Below are positions 7,586 to 17,301 of a stretch of 64,000 bases of DNA, piece after piece; within the stretch, counting starts at the first letter, position 1; the number at the start of each line of letters is the position of its first letter. The stretch spans positions 186,001-250,000 of the forward strand of contig CAJJBP010000009.1 of assembly GCA_905182425.1 (NCBI GenBank). The letters run 5' to 3'. The notes below the pieces were generated by a model that saw only the letters and a program-made list of their open reading frames with translations, did not search any database and was not told the DNA's origin. Both the position numbers and the translations under genes were made by a program. The DNA is from an uncultured Planktomarina sp. GTDB lineage: Bacteria; Pseudomonadota; Alphaproteobacteria; Rhodobacterales; Rhodobacteraceae.

Positions 7586-8841
7586 TACTTTGGTAATATA
7601 GTCATGGCAGTTAATGGGTTTTTCTTCAGAAATTCTGCAAACTCTGAATAGAATGCGTCAGATGACTTCTGAAAAGATTTCTGAAATGCCCCTTCCCAAC
7701 CTAAACTCTCTAAATTCGGATAAAATGTTTTTAGCAAAATATCTGGATTAGTTTGATCTATCAGGTATGCAATTGCCCAAGCTCCACCGTCGTAGAAAAA
7801 ATTCCTACATGGCCCATCGTAGTTAGTATTCGCCATCTGCGATATGCAATCATTTTGATAATTGTCTTTTTTTGCTTGTTCAAACTTTCGTTTCATTGCT
7901 TTTTTGAAATCATATTTGTTACGGCCATTATTAATCCGTTTTAGTTTTTTCTCAGAAACTAATTTGGTATGCGTGGCAGAAGCCATATACTCTGCACCTC
8001 CTTCCATGAACCAAACAGGACCTAGCAGCACATTTCTTGCAAATTTTATAGACCGGACGTGAGCGTGTTGAATTGCATGAAAATACTCATGCATTATAAC
8101 TTTTTGATCATCAGCCCCAGAATTACCCAATTTATTTTCAAGACCAAGTGGAAGAGAACTTGAGAAATTATGTATGCCCCAATCAAAACCGCCATTATGT
8201 CCAGCATCCATACGTGAGTTTCTGCTTGAAAGCGCATTCGCTCCAATTTCCCAGTAGGACATGAGATTATGGTTACTTGCAATTTGAGTATGACGACTAA
8301 AGCAAGATCTATAATACAGGTCTTTTCTCTCAGCTCGACGCTTACAGTATTTCTCAATTAATTTTGTTGCTGCAGCTTTATCTGCTCCCATAACCCAATA
8401 CTCTACTGGACCATAATTCCCCCACTCAGCAGCCGCAGCGTCTAAAGTGGCCTCAATTGTTGACTTTGTGCTGGCTCTTAGGTCACTGGCAACAAATACT
8501 TCAGCTGGGCATTTAATAGGTTTGCTCCACGTCGAAGCCAATTTGCCACCATTGCGTTTGTGAGGTTTAGCTGAACATCGTTTTATGTTTATGCCCAAAA
8601 GCTTAAACTCATTACTATCTAATAATCCATCAAATTTAAGTCCTTTGGTAGATAGATATTCAATCACCGCATTTTTAGTACTGTTACCCCAAATACCATC
8701 AGCAGCTCCTGCATTAAAACCCAGTTCATTTAGTTTCTTTTGAGTGGCGAGGACATTGTCAGAGGCTAGAATTATTGAAGGTATCAAAAAAGTTATAATC
8801 AAAACAATGATTGAAACTAGGTGATTAACTTTAGTGATCAT
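7582..8841 (-). CDS. secreted protein with peptidoglycan-binding domain and HExxH metallopeptidase domain
   Basis: 419 residues. An N-terminal hydrophobic segment (about 8-26) ending in LASD looks like a signal peptide. Residues 31-65 (LATQKKLNELGF to DGIWGNSTKNAVIEY) form a PG_binding_1 repeat. The rest contains HEYFHAIQH at 251-259, a zinc-binding HExxH, followed by WFMEGGAEYMA with a glutamate (280 or 284) in place for a gluzincin third ligand. Four to six Cys suggest an extracytoplasmic oxidised protein. It should act in the periplasm or outside on peptidoglycan-associated protein or peptide substrates; the substrate is unknown. It lies just downstream of the integrase on the same strand, as typical element cargo. 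Confidence 0.75.
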   Translation of the reverse strand: MITKVNHLVSIIVLIITFLIPSIILASDNVLATQKKLNELGFNAGAADGIWGNSTKNAVIEYLSTKGLKFDGLLDSNEFKLLGINIKRCSAKPHKRNGGKLASTWSKPIKCPAEVFVASDLRASTKSTIEATLDAAAAEWGNYGPVEYWVMGADKAAATKLIEKYCKRRAERKDLYYRSCFSRHTQIASNHNLMSYWEIGANALSSRNSRMDAGHNGGFDWGIHNFSSSLPLGLENKLGNSGADDQKVIMHEYFHAIQHAHVRSIKFARNVLLGPVWFMEGGAEYMASATHTKLVSEKKLKRINNGRNKYDFKKAMKRKFEQAKKDNYQNDCISQMANTNYDGPCRNFFYDGGAWAIAYLIDQTNPDILLKTFYPNLESLGWEGAFQKSFQKSSDAFYSEFAEFLKKNPLTAMTILPKY

Positions 8842-8901
8842 AATGACTTACCTCAATTTAAGTTTGTAGGAATATTTCTACAAAAAAGTCCAATAAAAAA
8901 G

Positions 8902-10619
8902 CTAACGTAGGTTTTCACTACCTAGAAAAGATATGTCTAGCTTTGAAATAGCCTCAAACCATTGCTTGAAACCACCCCCACCATAGTTGCTACGACTAGC
9001 CGTTTTATTCTCTCCATGACCTGTAATGGCATCATGCACTTCCTCGTTAACGCCTAGATCACGCATCATAACCTTAAACGTTCTACGAAAACTCCTGATA
9101 GATTTTATATGGGTGTGGAACAAGCTCATGCAGTGTTGGGTTCACTACGTAATTAATATCCGTTGAACACCTGCCTACATCGTCTTTAACGTAATCAAAC
9201 AGCCTACCAGTAGATTTCTCTGGCAATACTAGGTCAGGATGCAACGGCACTTGGCGTTTAGATGACAAATTCTTTACCTGCACCTGCTCCGTTTCAGTAT
9301 CTAATGTAGTGAAGAACCTGATGCCTTTATGTTCTGTGTCGTTAAACCTTTCCCATGTCATGTTCCCCGCCTCTGATGGGCGCATACCTGTTGTGGCAAG
9401 TATAGACAGCAACAACCTTTCCTGTGGCTTCCAATCATATGTGAAAATAGTTCTTAGTTCTTCCATACTATATGGGTATGTTTCCTTTGGCTTCTCTCCA
9501 TAATTCCTAAGATCAAGATCACGAAATGGGTTTATATTAATATAGCCCATCTCAACGCAGAATTTTAAAAGGTTCTGCACCCCCCACAAATAGTCCTTTA
9601 ATGTCTTGTTTGACCTATCTGGATGTTCTTCCAATACATTACGGATGTATTCGTATCCGTGTTTGGGTTTGATCTCATCAAGCTCCATATCACCCATTAC
9701 ATTTACAAACTGTTTAGCCCATCTCGTCAGCTTACGCTGAGTGTCTAAACTATCCTGTTTAAGACGCATATCTGCAAGGTAGTCTTCCATTACCGAACTG
9801 ACTGTTACTACGCCTTTTGGGACCACACGTGCTGGGCGGCTAATAGACTCAAACTTTTTAGTTATTTCTGGGCTGCGGGTTATATGTAAGTCAGGCACTA
9901 TCTTACCATCCGCTAGTATCATGGCATCGTGTGGCCCCTGTACAAATGGTTCTATTCTTGGCTCAGGTAGCCCCTGCTCTCTTGCAGCCGTAATAAGCAA
10001 GTCTGACCAAAAGTTATGGACTATTTCTGTTCTATAACGCCCAGCATACCCTCTTTGTTTTGGTGTATATTGAGAACCCATTTGTGCAGCTTTAGTTTTG
10101 GCTACGACAACCTCCAGTTTGTTAGGTTTCCCTGTCTCAGCCGTAAGTAACTTGGAAAAGTGGGTTCCTAATGCAGTGAGGGTTGCTAGTGTATTTAACT
10201 CTTCTTTAGTACCAGCGTTCATTACCTGATCAGAATAAACATCACAGTAATTCTTGAAGTTTAGTAGCTGCTGATAATTAGTGGAAGGTTTCAGATCAGG
10301 AATGTCCTTATGCTTAAACTCTGTAGCCAACCCATAAATAGTAGCCAAAGCAAATGCTGTCTGTAGTTGTATTATGTTTTGCAGCAGCGTCATCTCTTGC
10401 CGCATCAAACTTATCATATATCTGCTGAGCAAGGTCATGTTGCTTTCGCTGTGCCGCCTTAAGGTCAGTTGTACCAGTAGATAATTTTATGTCTCTCCTA
10501 TTACTAAAGAGATGCCGCATGTGGGCAGGAACACTGATTGTCACATACCACTTACCTTTGACCATTCTCACACTTGATGCAGGATACTGATAATAAGGAT
10601 TATTGGCGTTTCTGAACAT
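8902..10619 (-). CDS. int: tyrosine recombinase/integrase of the island (two single-base frameshifts)
   Basis: Phage-type integrase reading away from tRNA-Val. The N-terminal arm/core-binding part (10619 to about 10370) has YPASSVRMVKGKWYVTISVP. The catalytic part has Arg in ATTGMRPSEAG, Lys in SSKRQVPLHP, Arg in SFRRTF, His in AITGHGE and the presumed nucleophile Tyr in SNYGGG. Two shifts break the frame: one extra base near 10370 (DS-FALATIYG joins after correction) and one in the AAAA run at 9103-9106. Removing two bases leaves exactly 572 codons, so an intact 571-residue enzyme with sequence errors is as likely as a pseudogene. The first His of the usual HxxR is not evident. It presumably excises and inserts the element at the 30-bp repeat. 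Confidence 0.85.
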
Positions 10620-10720
10620 AGTTATTACGATAGGTATTACCTAAAGTAATGTCCATAGTACTGTCCAATAGCACTATAAAGACTAGTAAATTAAGGATAT
10701 CAGTGTAATATATGGGAATA

Positions 10721-10799
<79 letters not shown>

Positions 10800-10809
10800 G
10801 GTGCTGGCG

Positions 10810-10838
10810 ATATAATTCGGGTTACGGGGTGGATGCAA
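10810..10838 (-). promoter_or_regulatory. probable tRNA-Val promoter
   Basis: On the minus strand, TTGCAT (10833-10838) and TTATAT (10810-10815) are separated by 17 bp, ending 11 bases before the tRNA 5' end. Sequence match and spacing fit a housekeeping sigma promoter. Confidence 0.5.
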
Positions 10839-10856
10839 GTGCTTTTTTAGGCTTTT

Positions 10857-11447
10857 TCAAACCAGAGTATGTTTCAGTTGTTTAACACGGTAGATTACCC
10901 CCTGCCCACCAGGTAATTCCCAGACGTTAGCAACTGATTTTTTCATTGCGTTCAGACGCAAACAACGCGAAATAACACCATGCGTGACAAGGATCGATGG
11001 TCCTTCCAAGCGCTTTAAAAACTTCGCACATCGGTTATAAAGGCCATTTAGCCCCTCCCCAGACGGTAAGCTATTATAGAGAACCTCATGCGTTAAATCA
11101 GTAGCCTGCACCCCTATTTCACTAGCAATTTCTTCTCTGTATCGACCAGACCAGGCACCCAAATCAATTTCGGTGAGGTCAGGTGACGTCTCCGTAACTA
11201 ATCCCAGCCCATCTAAAGCGATACGTGCTGTATGTTGCGCACGTAGGTGCGGACTACAAAACACACGAAAACCAGAAAGATCACAGGTTTTTAGGGTTTT
11301 ATTTTGAATTTGGGCTTGCCTTAATCCCAGTCTGGTCAAAGGACTATCAAAATTTCCCTGCAATCGACCTTTCACATTCCATTCGGTTTGCCCGTGACGT
11401 AGTACAAGAATTTCAGGAATACTTAGCTGTAGTTTTGAACAAGTCAT
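10857..11447 (-). CDS. histidine phosphatase family protein
   Basis: 196-residue member of the phosphoglycerate-mutase-like histidine phosphatases. The LRHGQTEWN motif at about 16-24 carries the phospho-accepting His. Further motifs are FCSPHLRAQHTA, an acid residue in LTEIDLGAWSG, and the second His in VTHGVISR. The substrate cannot be read from sequence; broad-specificity phosphatases of this size act on sugar phosphates or nucleotides. It lies downstream of lon on the same strand, separated by the lon terminator, so it probably has its own promoter. Confidence 0.85.
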   Translation of the reverse strand: MTCSKLQLSIPEILVLRHGQTEWNVKGRLQGNFDSPLTRLGLRQAQIQNKTLKTCDLSGFRVFCSPHLRAQHTARIALDGLGLVTETSPDLTEIDLGAWSGRYREEIASEIGVQATDLTHEVLYNSLPSGEGLNGLYNRCAKFLKRLEGPSILVTHGVISRCLRLNAMKKSVANVWELPGGQGVIYRVKQLKHTLV

Positions 11448-11521
11448 TCAATTACACACCTACTATTTTTGCTCTATTCGAACATAGAACACATTTTATC
11501 AGGAATACTAATTTATCATTC

Positions 11522-11559
11522 CAAAAAAAACAGAGCGCCTGCACATTGAAGTGCAGGCG
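11522..11559 (-). terminator. rho-independent terminator of lon
   Basis: On the minus strand a perfect 9-bp stem CGCCTGCAC/GTGCAGGCG (11536-11544 with 11551-11559) with a 6-nt loop is followed within five bases by eight U (A-run at 11523-11530). It lies just downstream of the lon stop codon. Confidence 0.85.
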
Positions 11560-11571
11560 AAACGCTATTTT

Positions 11572-13980
11572 TTAATGTGCGGTGGCGCCTACGATGAGGC
11601 CCTGCTTTGCAGCCAGCGCAGCCGCGGCCGCTTCCTCAGCAACCTCATCCCACTCTATAGCTTCAGGGGCAGCAATCAAAGCGTGCTTAAGCACTTCCGA
11701 AACATGACTGACGGGGATGATTTCCAACCCATTCAAAACACTGTTCGGTAGGTCACGCAGATCTTTTTCATTTTCTTTAGGAATAAGGACCGTTTTAATC
11801 CCACCACGTAAAGCTGCTAGTAGCTTTTCTTTCAATCCACCAATGGGTAGAGCATTTCCACGCAACGTAACTTCTCCTGTCATAGCAAGATCTTTTCGCA
11901 CAGGAATATTGGTAAGCACTGACACGATCGACGTCACCATCGCCAATCCAGCCGAAGGTCCATCTTTTGGTGTTGCTCCTTCAGGTACGTGAACATGTAT
12001 GTCCATTTTGTCAAAACGAGGCGGCTTAACTCCTATAGAAGGAGAGATCGACCGCACATAGGAGTTAGCAGCGTCAATACTTTCCTTCATGACATCGCCT
12101 AACGTGCCTGTAGTTTTCATGCGACCTTTACCTGGAAGCCGCAACGCCTCTATGTGTAGCAAATCGCCGCCAACACTAGTATAGGCTAGGCCTGTGACTA
12201 CTCCGATTTGGTGATCATCTTCCGCCAGACCGTATCTGTATTTGGGAACACCCAGAAAATCATCAAGGTTTTCGAGATTCACATCGATAGATTTTACTTC
12301 TTTTTTTACGATTTTGGTAACAGCTTTTCGCGCCACCTTACTAATTTCTCGCTCTAAATTACGAACTCCAGCCTCACGCGTATACGTCCGGATCATCTCT
12401 TGCACTGCTTCAGGTGCAAGTGAAAACTCATCTGCTTTCAAGCCATGATTGGCGACCTGTTTTGGCACCAAGTGACGATGAGCAATTTCAGCTTTCTCTT
12501 CTTCCGTATACCCAGCCAATGGAATAATTTCCATCCGATCGAGTAAAGGACCAGGCATGTTGTAGGTGTTAGAGGTGGTGAGAAACATCACATCAGATAG
12601 GTCATATTCAACTTCCAAATAGTGATCTGTGAACGTTGAGTTTTGCTCTGGATCTAAAACTTCAAGCATGGCCGATGCTGGATCACCACGGAAATCTTGC
12701 CCCATTTTATCAATTTCATCAAGTAAAATAAGAGGATTAGTAGTTTTAGCTTTTTTCAATGCCTGGATGATCTTGCCCGGCATAGACCCAATGTAGGTAC
12801 GACGGTGCCCACGAATTTCGCTTTCATCACGCACCCCGCCAAGCGAAATCCTAATAAATTCGCGACCTGTTGCTTTTGCCACGGATTTACCCAGTGAAGT
12901 TTTGCCCACGCCTGGAGGGCCAACCAAACACATGATAGGTCCTTTAAGCTTTCGCGAGCGCTGACCCACAGCCAAATACTCTACAATGCGTTCTTTGACC
13001 TTTTCCAATCCATAATGATCATCGTCCAAGGTTTTTTGAGCCTTATTAAGATCTTTCTTGACCTTACTGCGTATCCCCCACGGGATGGATAACATCCAAT
13101 CAAGGTAGTTTCGCACCACTGTTGCCTCAGCAGACATTGGGGACATATTCTTGAGCTTTTTCAATTCAGCATCAGCTTTTTCTTGTGCCTCTTTGCTAAA
13201 TTTTGTTTCTGCAATTCTGGCTTCAAGTTCAGCCAATTCACCCTCACCCTCTTCACCGTCCCCTAATTCTTTTTGAATGGCTTTCATTTGCTCATTCAAA
13301 TAATACTCACGTTGGGTTTTCTCCATTTGAGATTTGACCCGTGTTTTGATTTTGCGTTCTACTTTCATTACAGAGACTTCACCCTGCATTAGTCCGTAAA
13401 CCAGCTCGAGGCGTTCTGTGATAGAGAGGGTCTCTAAAAGCTCTTGTTTCTGTTTGACTTCAATTCCAAGGTGACCTGCGGCTAGGTCAGCGAGTTTCGA
13501 TGCGCTTCGGGTTTCGCTGATCGACGCCAAAGCTTCCTCTGGGACGTTCTTTTTTATTTTTGCATAATTTTCAAAGCCGGATGAAACTGATCGAACCAGT
13601 GCCTCAACGGTTTCAGCGTCGCCCTCGATCACATCCAAAATAGAGGCTTTCGCCTCAAAAAATGCTTCGTTTTCGATAAACTCGTCGATTCTTACACGAG
13701 CTCGCCCCTCTACTAGAACCTTTACTGTTCCATCGGGGAGTTTCAGAAGCTGCAGAACATTAGCCAACACGCCCACACTGAAGATCCCGTCTGACGTTGG
13801 ATCATCCTCACCAGGATCGCGCTGCGACGACAGCAAAATTTGCTTATCTTCATTCATTACCTGCTCAAGGGCACGCACAGATTTATCGCGGCCAACAAAA
13901 AGTGGTACAATCATGTGGGGAAAAACTACAATGTCGCGCAGAGGCAACACTGGATAGCTCGCAGATAGCTTTAAAGTCAT
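11572..13980 (-). CDS. lon: ATP-dependent Lon protease
   Basis: 802-residue LonA, full length. The N-terminal substrate-binding domain starts with [20 protein letters not shown], followed by a coiled coil to about residue 280. Walker A is GPPGVGKTS (354-362), Walker B is [11 protein letters not shown], and the protease domain has the catalytic Ser in [12 protein letters not shown] and Lys in [10 protein letters not shown]. It degrades misfolded and regulatory proteins in the cytoplasm as a hexamer. The gene has a GGAAT ribosome site, a heat-shock-type promoter upstream and a strong terminator downstream, so it is monocistronic. The Ala/Glu-rich C-terminal tail is ordinary for this order. Confidence 0.97.
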   Translation of the reverse strand: MTLKLSASYPVLPLRDIVVFPHMIVPLFVGRDKSVRALEQVMNEDKQILLSSQRDPGEDDPTSDGIFSVGVLANVLQLLKLPDGTVKVLVEGRARVRIDEFIENEAFFEAKASILDVIEGDAETVEALVRSVSSGFENYAKIKKNVPEEALASISETRSASKLADLAAGHLGIEVKQKQELLETLSITERLELVYGLMQGEVSVMKVERKIKTRVKSQMEKTQREYYLNEQMKAIQKELGDGEEGEGELAELEARIAETKFSKEAQEKADAELKKLKNMSPMSAEATVVRNYLDWMLSIPWGIRSKVKKDLNKAQKTLDDDHYGLEKVKERIVEYLAVGQRSRKLKGPIMCLVGPPGVGKTSLGKSVAKATGREFIRISLGGVRDESEIRGHRRTYIGSMPGKIIQALKKAKTTNPLILLDEIDKMGQDFRGDPASAMLEVLDPEQNSTFTDHYLEVEYDLSDVMFLTTSNTYNMPGPLLDRMEIIPLAGYTEEEKAEIAHRHLVPKQVANHGLKADEFSLAPEAVQEMIRTYTREAGVRNLEREISKVARKAVTKIVKKEVKSIDVNLENLDDFLGVPKYRYGLAEDDHQIGVVTGLAYTSVGGDLLHIEALRLPGKGRMKTTGTLGDVMKESIDAANSYVRSISPSIGVKPPRFDKMDIHVHVPEGATPKDGPSAGLAMVTSIVSVLTNIPVRKDLAMTGEVTLRGNALPIGGLKEKLLAALRGGIKTVLIPKENEKDLRDLPNSVLNGLEIIPVSHVSEVLKHALIAAPEAIEWDEVAEEAAAAALAAKQGLIVGATAH

Positions 13981-14053
13981 TCTAATTCCTTATTATGGCA
14001 AGCCGAGGCTAAACCCCGTTATCGGCAATTCTACCGGCCCTTTCATACACATC

Positions 14054-14082
14054 ATTTGGGGCAGTGCTGTTTGGTTTTCAAG
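14054..14082 (-). promoter_or_regulatory. sigma32 (RpoH)-type heat-shock promoter of lon
   Basis: On the minus strand CTTGAAA (14076-14082), 14 bp, then CCCCAAAT (14054-14061). This matches the E. coli sigma32 consensus CTTGAAA-N(11-16)-CCCCATnT almost completely. It ends about 74 bases before the lon start, and lon is a classical RpoH target. Confidence 0.7.
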
Positions 14083-14174
14083 GCCTGTGTTAATTTGCAT
14101 TCAGTTTTATAAAGTTGCAAGCTTTGTAGACGTCTCAAAATTGCTAGTATAAGTTTAACCAAGGTGTAACAGAT

Positions 14175-14726
14175 TTGTTAATTAAATATGTAAACAGCAA
14201 TGAGTTTCCCACTCCTCAAGCAAGACAAGAAATACTATTAATACCAATAATTTTAGCTCTTTCTTTGGCACTTTTAGGATGCACTCCCAAGTTGCCCCTA
14301 TTTCCTTTAACTATTGACGCGACCAATCCGAACGCGACGCATCAAAAAACAATAAGCCGATTTGATACAATCGAATTTCGCAGCTTTGTTAATGGTACGA
14401 ACCATGAAATCAAAGGGCTAAGATGCACGGTCACGACACCAGACGGAGCAGTTTTGGTCGAGTTCAATCCGCCAGCTATGGTGAGATTTCCAATATTTAA
14501 GGGTCAAACCACCATAATTGATGGAAAATGCACGTCAGTGCTTACGGGCCAATTCAGAACCGCAGAATTCCAAATCAAACCGAAAAACCTAAGCTCTCCA
14601 AAAAACGAAGGTATAACGCTCAGCCTTGGTAAATATGGCAGAAGCGTAACCGGCGTTTTTAGTATCCGAGATAGGACTCAAGATCTATTCAAATACCCCA
14701 CTCGTGTTCAAATTTTGGCGCGGTAA
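14175..14726 (+). CDS. hypothetical lipoprotein
   Basis: 183-residue product with a TTG start preceded by AAGGTG. After a polar lead of about 20 residues, a hydrophobic segment (IPIILALSLALLGC) ends in a lipobox whose Cys is near residue 36, so a lipid-anchored periplasmic protein is likely. The unusually long n-region suggests a later real start. The mature part is beta-rich and mentions RCTVTTPDGAVLVEF and VTGVFSIRDRTQDLF. Family not recognised. It stands alone between the divergent lon gene and convergent tgt; its stop is 11 bases from the tgt stop. Confidence 0.6.
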   Translation: MLIKYVNSNEFPTPQARQEILLIPIILALSLALLGCTPKLPLFPLTIDATNPNATHQKTISRFDTIEFRSFVNGTNHEIKGLRCTVTTPDGAVLVEFNPPAMVRFPIFKGQTTIIDGKCTSVLTGQFRTAEFQIKPKNLSSPKNEGITLSLGKYGRSVTGVFSIRDRTQDLFKYPTRVQILAR

Positions 14727-14736
14727 ACAGCACTAA

Positions 14737-15867
14737 TTATAACTGTTCGATGTCGCCTATTTTTTTTTGGCTATGAAAACTTGCTTCAAAATCAGCAAAT
14801 GAATTAACCTCAATCGCATCCCGCATATTCTGCATAAGGTCCTGAAAGTAATGTAAGTTATGCCAGGTCAGCAACATTGAACTAATTATTTCTTGGCTTC
14901 TAAACACATGGTGCAGATAGGCACGGGAATAGTTACTACACGTTGGGCAGTTGCAAGTGTCATCCAATGGTCGCGGATCATCTTGGTGTCGTGCATTTTT
15001 AATGTTCACTACACCGCGATTAGTGAACACCTGGCCTGTGCGACCAGACCTGCTTGGAAGAACACAGTCCATCATGTCAATTCCACGCGCAACGGCACCC
15101 ACAATATCATCAGGCTTGCCAACTCCCATCAGATAACGTGGTTTGTCTTTTGGCAATTGATCCGGGGCAAAGTTTAGGACTTCAAACATAGCCTTTTGAC
15201 CTTCGCCGACAGCTAAACCGCCAACAGCATAACCTTGAAATCCAATTTTACAGAGCTTTTCAGCGCTCTCAGCACGTAATTCTTTATCCAACCCACCCTG
15301 CTGAATTCCAAACAAGGCGTGACCCGGCCGGTCTCCAAAAGCACTATGAGACCTTTCAGCCCATCGCATTGACATCCGCATGCTGGAAGCGATTTGAGTT
15401 GGCGAAGCGGGAAGCGCAGGACATTCATCAAAACACATAACAATATCGCTTCCGAGCAATTTTTGAATATGTATTGATCGCTCAGGTGTCAAATGATGTT
15501 TTGAGCCATCAATATGGGATTTAAATGTAACACCGTCTTCGCTCATCTTGACGTAAACCTGACAGCTCATAACTTGAAACCCACCAGAATCGGTTAAGAT
15601 TGGGCGTTCCCAATTCATAAACTTGTGCAAGCCACCAAAGCGTCAATCCGGTCGGCAGTCTGGGCGCAGCATTAGGTGATAGTATTACCCAAAATGATTG
15701 TGCACCCGTTTGCGCGCACAGCTTCCGGTGTCATTGCTTTTACCGTAGCCTGCAGTGCCAACCGGCATGAACGCTGGAGTGCGAATTTCGCCTCGCGGAG
15801 TGCTAATTGTGCCACGACGCGCCTTGCCAGAAATCGCATCGAGCTGAAAAGAGAATTGCTGTTTCAT
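14737..15867 (-). CDS. tgt: queuine/preQ1 tRNA-guanine transglycosylase (frame broken by indels)
   Basis: Exchanges guanine 34 for preQ1 in GUN-anticodon tRNAs. The N-terminus [20 protein letters not shown] and [11 protein letters not shown] are in one frame. After about 15745 the frame breaks and resumes at [20 protein letters not shown]. The catalytic pocket ([15 protein letters not shown]), [19 protein letters not shown] and nucleophile-bearing [12 protein letters not shown] are intact, as is the zinc site CNCPTC with the distal His region. I count about six one-base indels between 15541 and 15760 (extra G, missing T, extra G, missing G, and a compensating missing/extra C pair at 15541-15570); net length is exactly 377 codons, normal for Tgt. 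I treat it as a real gene in poor-quality sequence. Confidence 0.9.
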
Positions 15868-16138
15868 TGATCCCACATGCGCGAAGAAAACCGTAGTATC
15901 AAGTCGATGAGGCGATTTTTGTTAAATGAAATTCAAAATTTAAACGGATATTTGAGAATTGGGAGGGTTAGGAGAAACAAAAAGATTAGCACATGAACAT
16001 TAAAAAGCTGCATACAAAGCGCTTTTAAAACTTCAACCAAAACTGATCCACAGTATTAAAATCTGTTCAATCAAAAGGTGACCTTTACCCCACCGACTTG
16101 CAGGACTATGTCTTATAGAAAGACTCAAGGATTAGACA

Positions 16139-16498
16139 ATGTCGGATGAAGCTCCAGTAGAAGGCACACCAATGATTGCGCCTTCCAGTACAAACCACCC
16201 TCTGTACGAAAGTATCGTGGATGGGATCCGCACCGTTTATGATCCCGAAATTCCAGTAAACATTTACGACTTGGGTTTGATTTATACCATTGAGATCAAC
16301 GAGGAATCAGAAGTTCTTGTTATTATGACGCTTACCGCTCCTGGGTGCCCGGTTGCGGGGGAAATGCCAGGGTGGGTTGCGGAGGCAATTGAGCCAATGC
16401 CGGGGGTCAAACAAGTCGCTGTTGAGTTAACATGGGAGCCGCCCTGGGGCATGGACATGATGTCAGATGAAGCACGTCTGGAGCTTGGCTTTATGTGA
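16139..16498 (+). CDS. sufT: SufT-type Fe-S cluster assembly protein (DUF59/MIP18 family)
   Basis: 119 residues, a single DUF59 domain. YESIVDGIRTVYDPEIPVNI and DLGLIYTIEI open the domain, and MTLTAPGCPVAGEMPG holds the conserved Cys. LTWEPPWGMDMMSDEARLELG is the usual C-terminus (first part WEPPWGMDMMS). Proteins of this family help mature Fe-S enzymes in the cytoplasm and usually sit at the end of suf operons. The next gene, a SufA-type carrier, follows after about 100 bp. The rest of a suf operon is not in this window. Confidence 0.85.
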   Translation: MSDEAPVEGTPMIAPSSTNHPLYESIVDGIRTVYDPEIPVNIYDLGLIYTIEINEESEVLVIMTLTAPGCPVAGEMPGWVAEAIEPMPGVKQVAVELTWEPPWGMDMMSDEARLELGFM

Positions 16499-16597
16499 AA
16501 TACAAGCGGTTAATAGTGTTATTTGTACACAGTTCCCCGCCTCTTGCACCAAACCAATTAGATGCTTAGATTGAGACTATAGCGCAAAGGATCCACG

Positions 16598-16963
16598 ATG
16601 TTTGGCATTCCGGGTAAACAAGCAGTCACTTTGACAACAGCCGCGGCGCGGCAAATAATCAAGTTGATGGAAAAAGATAACCACCAAGGTCTGCGCATCG
16701 GCCTCAAGAAAGGTGGATGCGCTGGTATGGAATATACCATGGAGTTTGTTGATGAAATTGCACCTAATGATGAAGTGATAGAAACAGAAGGTGCGCGTAT
16801 CATGATCGCTCCAATGGCTCAGATGTTTCTTTTTGGCACAGAAATTGATTACGAAGTCAGTCTGTTGGAATCCGGCTTCAAATTCAGTAACCCAAATGTG
16901 GTTGACGCTTGCGGGTGCGGCGAAAGTATCAAATTTGATGAATCTCTTTTTGTTAAATCATGA
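16598..16963 (+). CDS. sufA: A-type Fe-S carrier protein (SufA/IscA/HesB family)
   Basis: 121 residues. The three family cysteines are present: one in KKGGCAGMEYTM and two in VDACGCGESIKF near the C-terminus. Other family features are VTLTTAAARQIIKLM at the N-terminus and FKFSNPNVVD. The protein carries or delivers Fe-S clusters in the cytoplasm. It lies 99 bp after sufT on the same strand, consistent with joint function. The name sufA is by family and context; iscA/erpA-type naming is possible. Confidence 0.85.
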   Translation: MFGIPGKQAVTLTTAAARQIIKLMEKDNHQGLRIGLKKGGCAGMEYTMEFVDEIAPNDEVIETEGARIMIAPMAQMFLFGTEIDYEVSLLESGFKFSNPNVVDACGCGESIKFDESLFVKS

Positions 16964-17301
16964 GCGTAGTCCCCTGATACGATTAAAATTTAACAGTAAT
17001 CGCTCCTTATAGCTCAAACTAACTTTTTTAAGCAAAATTTTGATTTATAAATCGTTGCATTTAGCACGGCCTTAATTGCTATTAGGGTCTCTGGTATTCA
17101 CATCTTGAAAGTAAACGTTGATTTGCAAGATGGTTTTGGAGTCAACCAATATTTAAATGCAAAGTGTATGACTGGACTGTTCTGTTCTGTTGAACCTTGC
17201 GAGATGGTTCGATAGACATTTATAGATGCAATAAGATTTGCCAGCTAAAAACTTATTAAAATAAATAAACTAAACACAAACACTTTAGGCAAGGACACAA
17301 T
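16964..17301. other. intergenic region upstream of tpiA
   Basis: 338 bp without a credible ORF on either strand. The AT-rich part directly before tpiA (17260-17300) ends in AAGGACACAAT, the ribosome site. No repeat, RNA gene or convincing terminator was seen. Confidence 0.5.
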
